Shown one piece after another: positions 59,994 through 64,000 of a DNA stretch of 64,000 bases (positions are counted from its first letter, which is position 1; each line of letters opens with the position of its first letter). Both the position numbers and the translations under genes were made by a program. Origin of the DNA: an uncultured Pelagibacteraceae bacterium (GTDB taxonomy: Bacteria; Pseudomonadota; Alphaproteobacteria; Pelagibacterales; AG-422-B15); the NCBI GenBank assembly GCA_902544525.1, contig CACCCN010000003.1:113818-177817 (forward strand), in the 5' to 3' direction. The notes beneath the pieces are model-generated. The model did not search any database, had not been told where the DNA came from, and was given only the letters and a program-made list of their open reading frames with translations.

Positions 59994-60127
59994 CTTCTCC
60001 AAATATAAGTTATTCATATTATTCAATTAATTTCAAGGTTCGTAGTAAAGTTCGTAGTAATTGACTAGTAGTTTCGTTATTTCTCGTTATTTGATTTCTT
60101 TCGGGGTGTAATTGGGTATGATTTTAA

Positions 60128-60634
60128 ATGGTAAAAAATTTTTCCTCTAAGTTATCTGGACAGATAGGCGAGAATCTCGTGGTTGCTGAATTAGGAAGAA
60201 GAGGAATAATAGCGACCGCGTTCGCAGGAAATGTTCCAGAAATAGATATACTTGCCTACAAGGATGGACAATCTATTCCAATACAAGTTAAAGCATTAAA
60301 AGAAGGAAGTTTGAGAACGAGGGCAGATAACTATTTAAATATTGATTTTGATGGAAAAACACAGAAAGTTTTAGGAAAAAGAAAAGATATAAATCGTCAA
60401 CTCATCTTTATAATTGTTAAAATTAGTAAGCGAATTGGGGAAGATAAATTCTACATATGTGAACAAGGTGTATTACAAGACCTTGTATTCAAAGAACACA
60501 GTTCATTTCTTAAAAAACATAATGGAATTAGACCAAGGAATCCATCTTCATTTGATAGTTCTGTAAATTTAGAAGACTTAGAAGTTTTTATTAATAACTG
60601 GGATTTAATCCTAAAAAAAATAGATGAAATTTGA
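60128..60634 (+). CDS. PD-(D/E)XK nuclease-like protein
   Basis: GQIGENLVVAELGRRGIIATAFAGNVPEIDILAYKDGQSIPIQVKAL: E..EID..QVK arrangement. Confidence 0.6.
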   Translation: MVKNFSSKLSGQIGENLVVAELGRRGIIATAFAGNVPEIDILAYKDGQSIPIQVKALKEGSLRTRADNYLNIDFDGKTQKVLGKRKDINRQLIFIIVKISKRIGEDKFYICEQGVLQDLVFKEHSSFLKKHNGIRPRNPSSFDSSVNLEDLEVFINNWDLILKKIDEI

Positions 60635-60902
60635 TGATTATGAATCGATAAAAGTTTTTCTTAAAGAAAACCGTTTTGTTTGCCCATTACCAATTGAGTG
60701 GAACGAAATTTATCAATTAATTGATAAACCTCAAATTCGTCCTCCCTTGATTTTGAGTGCTTGGCATCACACAAGTAATAATGATAAAAAAATAAGATTC
60801 TTAGAACATGCCCTTCATGCATCAAGAGACAAAGAAGCAATGAAAAAATTATCAACCTATCTAGAAAAATTAAATAAAGAGAACTGGTTAAGGGAAAATT
60901 AG
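60624..60902 (+). CDS. Hypothetical 92-aa protein, overlapping the nuclease-like ORF
   Basis: ATG overlaps the preceding ORF by 11 nt, suggesting coupling. Confidence 0.6.
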   Translation: MKFDDYESIKVFLKENRFVCPLPIEWNEIYQLIDKPQIRPPLILSAWHHTSNNDKKIRFLEHALHASRDKEAMKKLSTYLEKLNKENWLREN

Positions 60903-60916
60903 ATAAGTCGTATAAA

Positions 60917-61600
60917 ATGAAAATTATCACTTGGAACTGTAATCTTAATTTAGTTAAAAAATTTGAACATATTAGTAAAGAATCCCCTGATATTGCAATT
61001 ATTCAAGAATGTGAAAAATTAGATGAGAATTATTTTCCAAATTCTAAATATTTTTGGTTGGGTAAAAATGAAAAAAAAGGATTAGGAATAATTGTTTTTA
61101 ATCATTCTGCAAAAGTAAGTGAGTCACTTAATGAAAAACTTATCTATTTCCTACCTATTCAAACTGATATTTTAGATATCATAGGAGTTTGGGCATACAA
61201 TTACAGAGCGGCACCAAAGTTTGGGGTTGGTTTTAGTGGCAATACTTCAGATGCATTAACTAATTATGAGGCACTATTATCATCTAATTCAAAAGTACTG
61301 TTTGCGGGGGACTTTAATAATTCAGTTATTTGGGATAAAGGAAATAAAGAAAATGATTTTCTAAATATTAATAATAAATTAAATAGTTTAGGTCTGAAAA
61401 GTTCTTATCACGAATATACAAATGAAAAATTTGGTGAAGAAAGTAAAGGAACTTTATTTCATATCAAAAAACAGAATAAACCCTACTTCATTGATTACAT
61501 TTTTTATAAAGAAATGAATTTAAGTAAAGTTTATGTTGGTCAATATGATGAGTGGATATCTTTAAGTGACCATATGCCAGTAACTGCTGAATTTCAATGA
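60917..61600 (+). CDS. Endonuclease/exonuclease/phosphatase (EEP) family protein
   Basis: MKIITWNCN, PDIAIIQECE, LFAGDFNNSVIWD, IDYIFY, LSDHMPVTAEF. Confidence 0.88.
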   Translation: MKIITWNCNLNLVKKFEHISKESPDIAIIQECEKLDENYFPNSKYFWLGKNEKKGLGIIVFNHSAKVSESLNEKLIYFLPIQTDILDIIGVWAYNYRAAPKFGVGFSGNTSDALTNYEALLSSNSKVLFAGDFNNSVIWDKGNKENDFLNINNKLNSLGLKSSYHEYTNEKFGEESKGTLFHIKKQNKPYFIDYIFYKEMNLSKVYVGQYDEWISLSDHMPVTAEFQ

Positions 61601-61603
61601 AGT

Positions 61604-61620
61604 GGGAGACTTCTGTTGCC
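61604..61620 (+). repeat. ssrA-3'-end direct repeat, copy 2 (putative attachment site)
   Basis: GGGAGACTTCTGTTGCC, 3 nt after stop of EEP ORF. Confidence 0.9.
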
Positions 61621-61758
61621 TGTCTCTAAGCGATATTTAATAGTATATCTTAAATTTTAGCAACCTTCGTAGTTGCCTTCTTAGTTTTGCGCACCCAGTT
61701 TCGTGATTGCTCGTTAGTCTTCTTTTGGAGTGTAATTTAGTTCATTTTCATTTAAATT

Positions 61759-62661
61759 ATGTTCATTATGGCAGTTCCCCCATTCACAAAATTTTTGTTT
61801 CCAGTTCTAAAAAATTCCTATTCTGAAATATCTGCAAAGGAACTGAGAGAGATTTGTGCAAAAGAGTTAAATTTATCAGAAGAAGATTTAAAAGAAAAAA
61901 CAAAGAAGCAAAATGCACTCAAATATGCTGATAGAACTTATTGGTCAATTGCATATCTAAATGCTGCAAAATTAATTGAGAAGATATCTAGAGGTGTAAT
62001 TAAAATTACTCAAAGGGGTAAGGATTTATTGGATACCAACATAGTTGAAATTACAGAAGAAGATTTAATGCAGTTTGAAGAGTTTAGAGTTTTTAAATCT
62101 GGGTCTTCGTCATCCAAAGGGAAGTCAAAACCGAAAGAGGAATTAACACCAGTTGAGAAAATACAAGAAACTATTGATGAAGTAGATGAATTAGTTAAAT
62201 CAGAATTATTATCTAGAATACTTGATCAAGATCCATATTTTTTTGAAAATGCAGTTATAGATTTACTAAAATCAATGGGGTATGCTGGGGCAGATAATTT
62301 TTCACAAGTTACAAAAAAATCTGGAGATGGAGGTATAGACGGATTACTTAATCAAGATAAACTTGGTCTTGACGTGGTTTATGTGCAAGCAAAACGATAT
62401 AAACTTGAAAACAAAATACAGGGCAAGGAAATGAGAGATTTTGTTGGGTCGTTAGATGTCAAAGGTGCCAATAAAGGTATTTTTATTACAACTTCAGATT
62501 TTGCCAATAACGCACTTGAAACAATTAGATCATCCACTAAAAAAATTATTACTATAAACGGCGAAGAACTTACCAATTTGATGTTAGACTATAATGTTGG
62601 CATTAAAGATGAAAAACTCTTTAAAATAAAAAAGATCGATGAAGATTATTTTCCAGAGTAA
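61759..62661 (+). CDS. Mrr-like restriction endonuclease (N-terminal winged-helix region plus Mrr catalytic domain)
   Basis: FENAVIDLLKSMGYAGADNFSQVTKKSGDGGIDGLLNQDKLGLDVVYVQAKRY; FVGSLDVKGANKGIFITTSDF. Confidence 0.9.
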   Translation: MFIMAVPPFTKFLFPVLKNSYSEISAKELREICAKELNLSEEDLKEKTKKQNALKYADRTYWSIAYLNAAKLIEKISRGVIKITQRGKDLLDTNIVEITEEDLMQFEEFRVFKSGSSSSKGKSKPKEELTPVEKIQETIDEVDELVKSELLSRILDQDPYFFENAVIDLLKSMGYAGADNFSQVTKKSGDGGIDGLLNQDKLGLDVVYVQAKRYKLENKIQGKEMRDFVGSLDVKGANKGIFITTSDFANNALETIRSSTKKIITINGEELTNLMLDYNVGIKDEKLFKIKKIDEDYFPE

Positions 62662-62665
62662 ATAA

Positions 62666-62930
62666 GGTGGGAGACTTCTGTTGCCCGGTGCCTCCCAAAC
62701 CGCGCTTGCCTAAGTAAACTTAAGCAGCGAGCGCTAAATCATCGTTAGCATTTATAAATTAGCCCGATAACGGTGGTACAATACCGAACGAAAGAATTTA
62801 CCTTTGGGCATCCGTCGATCCTATTTCACCCCCTTAAATTGGTGGAGGTGCCGGGTACCGCCCCCGGGTCCGTAATGGTTATTACGTAAATCGTTTATCG
62901 TCATAGTTGAGAATATCCCCAACAAAATCA
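62666..62930 (-). ncRNA. ssrA: Two-piece (circularly permuted) tmRNA; upstream boundary approximate
   Basis: Minus strand: acceptor piece ...CCGGG-GGCGGTA-CCCGG-CACCTCC-ACCA ending at 62840, 6-nt spacer ATTTAA, coding piece 5' GGGGGTGAAATAGGATCGACGG from 62833; CACCTCC pairs with GGGGGTG over 7 bp; tag GCTAACGATGATTTAGCGCTCGCTGCTTAA (62749-62720) = ANDDLALAA*. Confidence 0.92.
62669..62685 (+). repeat. ssrA-3'-end direct repeat, copy 3 (native, within ssrA terminal hairpin)
   Basis: GGGAGACTTCTGTTGCC; TGGGAG..CTCCCA hairpin at the end of the coding piece. Confidence 0.9.
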
Positions 62931-63004
62931 ATATAATTTATAAAACCCTCTTTTTAAAGAAGATAATAATTATATAGTTATAGCCTAATAAATGATTCCT
63001 TTTT

Positions 63005-63937
63005 ATGCCTTTAAGTAAAGAACAAAATGATGAAGTTAAACAACTCCGTGCGAGCACTAATACAACATTAAGAGCAACGGTTCCGTCTTTAGAAGAGATA
63101 TTATACAAACCACTGCCAGCTTTAGATCATGGCTTTGTACGTGTGGTCGATTACATGGGGGATGATACTGCGATTGTACAATCAGCGCGAGTATCTTATG
63201 GCAAAGGCACCAAGAAAATTTCAAATGATAGGGGTTTAATAAAATATCTCATGCGGCATTGGCACTCTACGCCATTTGAAATGTGTGAAATTAAATTACA
63301 CGTCAAATTACCTATTTTTATTGCGCGTCAATGGATTAGACATCGCACAGCCAATGTAAATGAATATTCTGCAAGGTACTCGATTTTAGATAAAGAGTTT
63401 TATATACCTTCAGTAGAAAACTTGGCTTCACAATCGCAAGTAAATAAACAAGGACGTGCAGAAAGTTTAAGTTCTGAGGAAGCTAATAAGGTTATTACGT
63501 TGCTAAAGAATGATGCGGAACAAACTTATCGTAACTATGAAGTCATGCTCAATGAAAATTCTGAAGGTGAAACCTTAGATGATGGTTCTATGGGTATCGC
63601 CAGAGAATTAGCGCGAATGAATTTAACCTTAAATACTTATACGCAATGGTACTGGAAAATTGATTTAAATAATCTTCTACATTTTTTAGCGTTACGAGCT
63701 GATGCGCATGCGCAATATGAAATACGAGTTTATGCCGATATTATTTTAGATATTGTTAAAAAATGGGTACCGGTAACCTATGAAGCATTTGAGGACTATC
63801 GTGTTGGCGGTACACAATTATCAGCGAAAGAAATTTTAATTTTAAAAAAAATTATTAAAGGTGAGACAGTTGACCCAGAAGCTGAGGGTATTTCCAAACG
63901 TGAATGGGGAGAACTTCAAAAGAAATTTGATTTGTAG
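63005..63937 (+). CDS. thyX: FAD-dependent thymidylate synthase
   Basis: ThyX motif [19 protein letters not shown]. Confidence 0.97.
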   Translation: MPLSKEQNDEVKQLRASTNTTLRATVPSLEEILYKPLPALDHGFVRVVDYMGDDTAIVQSARVSYGKGTKKISNDRGLIKYLMRHWHSTPFEMCEIKLHVKLPIFIARQWIRHRTANVNEYSARYSILDKEFYIPSVENLASQSQVNKQGRAESLSSEEANKVITLLKNDAEQTYRNYEVMLNENSEGETLDDGSMGIARELARMNLTLNTYTQWYWKIDLNNLLHFLALRADAHAQYEIRVYADIILDIVKKWVPVTYEAFEDYRVGGTQLSAKEILILKKIIKGETVDPEAEGISKREWGELQKKFDL

Positions 63938-63953
63938 TTAATAAATGGATACT

Positions 63954-63979
63954 GAGTGGGTTGATTGCTCAACCCGCTC
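63954..63979 (+). terminator. Candidate intrinsic terminator after thyX
   Basis: GAGTGGGTTG-ATTGCT-CAACCCGCTC hairpin (one G-T wobble); following T-tract is weak. Confidence 0.5.
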
Positions 63980-64000
63980 ATTAATTAATCAGTCAAGCTC

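Larger units (their letters stand above)
59977..61603 (+). mobile_element. Putative tmRNA-anchored cassette 1 (leader + three ORFs)
   Basis: Bounded by repeat copies 1 and 2; leader homologous to that of cassette 2. Confidence 0.6.
61604..62668 (+). mobile_element. Putative tmRNA-anchored cassette 2 (leader + Mrr-like ORF)
   Basis: Bounded by repeat copies 2 and 3 (copy 3 lies in ssrA). Confidence 0.6.

Noticed and set aside
59977-60000. Repeats explained simply as gene terminators
   Set aside because: Hairpins are possible, but the exact 17-bp identity includes loop sequence and matches the ssrA end; no T-tract follows. Kept only as an alternative to test.
60040-60110. Cassette leaders as decayed ssrA copies
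   Set aside because: Beyond the 17-18-bp core they do not align with the ssrA coding piece and no tag-like codons are present on the minus strand.
59977-62700. CRISPR array
   Set aside because: Only three repeat copies separated by over 1 kb of coding sequence; no cas genes.

Overview
AT-rich 64 kb window from an alphaproteobacterium; gene content and order suggest a marine, streamlined type, but the exact lineage is not determinable here. Most of it is core genome: a proC fragment at the left edge; MarR/OmpR/EnvZ-like regulators; ilvE, pgsA, uvrC, folB, uvrB, aspC, trxB; carB-carA; yqeY-dnaG-rpoD-tRNA(CAU); a small metabolic cluster (methyltransferase, TPR, TauD/TfdA, two GST-like proteins); a SpeD-like gene; mlaC/mlaA-like genes; rnpB; a complete dcw division/cell-wall cluster (mraZ to ftsA, lpxC, bamD, ligA); pepP-like, uvrD, fumC. 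The most interesting part is the right end. A circularly permuted two-piece tmRNA gene (ssrA, minus strand, encoded tag ANDDLALAA) has its 3' end repeated as a 17-bp exact direct repeat (GGGAGACTTCTGTTGCC) at 59977, 61604 and 62669. The repeats bound two modules carrying nuclease-like genes (PD-(D/E)XK-like, EEP-family, Mrr-like). Each ORF next to a repeat stops 3-7 nt before it. Both modules begin with a homologous ~130-bp noncoding leader of fixed geometry. No recombinase is encoded in the window. This looks like a tmRNA-anchored, recombinase-less cassette array with probable defence cargo. Other notable items: ftsZ relocated between mraZ and rsmH and carrying a long Glu/Ala/Arg repeat in place of an ordinary linker; a five-unit, 10-bp-period MraZ-box array; a DnaG lacking three of four zinc ligands; a SpeD-like protein with a changed processing site and a possible switch-like leader; and a 55-aa unannotated membrane mini-ORF next to the tRNA.
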